Below, one piece after another: positions 34,431 through 34,516 of a DNA stretch of 34,516 nt. The position numbers and the translations under genes were made by a program. The stretch lies in NCBI GenBank assembly GCA_030457765.1, contig JAKDUK010000027.1, forward strand, positions 1-34,516, read 5' to 3'. This DNA comes from Marinobacter sp. GTDB taxonomy: Bacteria > Pseudomonadota > Gammaproteobacteria > Pseudomonadales > Oleiphilaceae. How positions within the stretch are numbered: the first letter of the stretch is position 1; each line of letters starts with the position of its first letter. A model generated the notes under the pieces. That model was not told the origin of the DNA. It ran no database searches and saw only the letters and a program-made list of their open reading frames with translations.

Positions 34431-34516
34431 TAACGATCACTCAATAGGTTCAAGGCTTGCTGCAAATTCTGGCAAAGCAAGGGAAGAAGGCCTGTCAAAA
34501 CTGTGCGGAGCCATGG
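34431..34516 (-). other. Window edge upstream of nosD, not assignable
   Basis: These 86 bases precede nosD. Two minus-strand frames remain open from the edge. One ends TGA a few bases before nosD; the other ends in TAA overlapping the nosD start (TAATG). I do not recognise either as the end of nosZ, so no gene is called. Confidence 0.2.

Noticed and set aside
34431..34516. 3' end of nosZ
   Set aside because: Neither open frame resembles the NosZ C-terminus that I know; the stretch is too short to decide.
1..34516. CRISPR arrays, tRNAs, rRNAs, insertion sequences, prophage or defence islands
   Set aside because: No regular direct repeats, cloverleaf candidates, transposase or integrase genes, or known defence domains were seen.

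Overview
The window looks like a chromosomal segment of a marine, oil- and lipid-storing gammaproteobacterium, most likely Marinobacter or a close relative. The basis is moderate GC, gene families typical of Pseudomonadales/Alteromonadales, a wax ester synthase of the Marinobacter type, a DesT/DesCB desaturase locus and a nos (nitrous oxide reduction) cluster. This is inferred from recognised protein sequences; no database search was run. I see no rRNA, tRNA, CRISPR array, insertion sequence or prophage.

Layout. 1-3.6 kb: the 3' end of bioA, then rsmE, a DUF445 membrane protein and an HDOD protein. 3.6-5.0 kb: a YihY-type membrane protein, convergent with the HDOD gene. 5.05-10.6 kb (minus strand): a compact six-gene envelope operon. 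Its order is a COG3014 lipoprotein, YcfL-like lipoprotein, LpoB, a secreted DUF6844-like protein, a CsgG/FlgT-like secreted protein and a small DUF4282 membrane protein, closed by a perfect 14-bp hairpin. 10.9-16.7 kb (plus): thiopurine methyltransferase, then the stress-response trio prkA(yeaG)-yeaH-spoVR. 16.6-19.7 kb: a PepSY/response regulator/sensor kinase operon on minus, divergent from a secreted PepSY protein with EF-hand-like loops. 19.76-20.18 kb: a bile acid:sodium symporter gene with its middle deleted. 20.4-24.9 kb: wax ester synthase, then DesT-like TetR divergent from desC-desB. 24.9-26.0 kb (minus): a small membrane protein, DUF454 protein and nsrR, behind a promoter with a strong NsrR-box match. 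26.2-30.9 kb (plus): moaA, a COG3573 FAD dehydrogenase and a ThDP enzyme. 30.85-34.43 kb (minus): nosD-nosF-nosY-nosL.

How the genes fit together. Three themes stand out. (1) Envelope: the LpoB-containing operon probably works in outer-membrane/peptidoglycan maintenance; in E. coli LpoB activates PBP1b, and ycfL and lpoB are neighbours there too. (2) Lipid: DesT-DesCB adjusts acyl unsaturation and sits beside a WS/DGAT that consumes acyl-CoA, so the region may form a storage-lipid/unsaturation island. (3) Nitrogen oxides: NsrR (NO sensor), its apparently autoregulated operon, MoaA (molybdenum cofactor) and NosDFYL (copper-site assembly of N2O reductase) suggest a respiratory nitrogen-oxide neighbourhood. 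The FAD dehydrogenase and ThDP enzyme sit inside it without an obvious role.

Most of the window is recognisable. The parts I consider least described are the six-gene envelope operon with its uncharacterised members, the NsrR-controlled small membrane protein/DUF454 pair, the EF-hand PepSY protein with the divergent operator-like inverted repeat, and the FAD dehydrogenase-ThDP enzyme pair.
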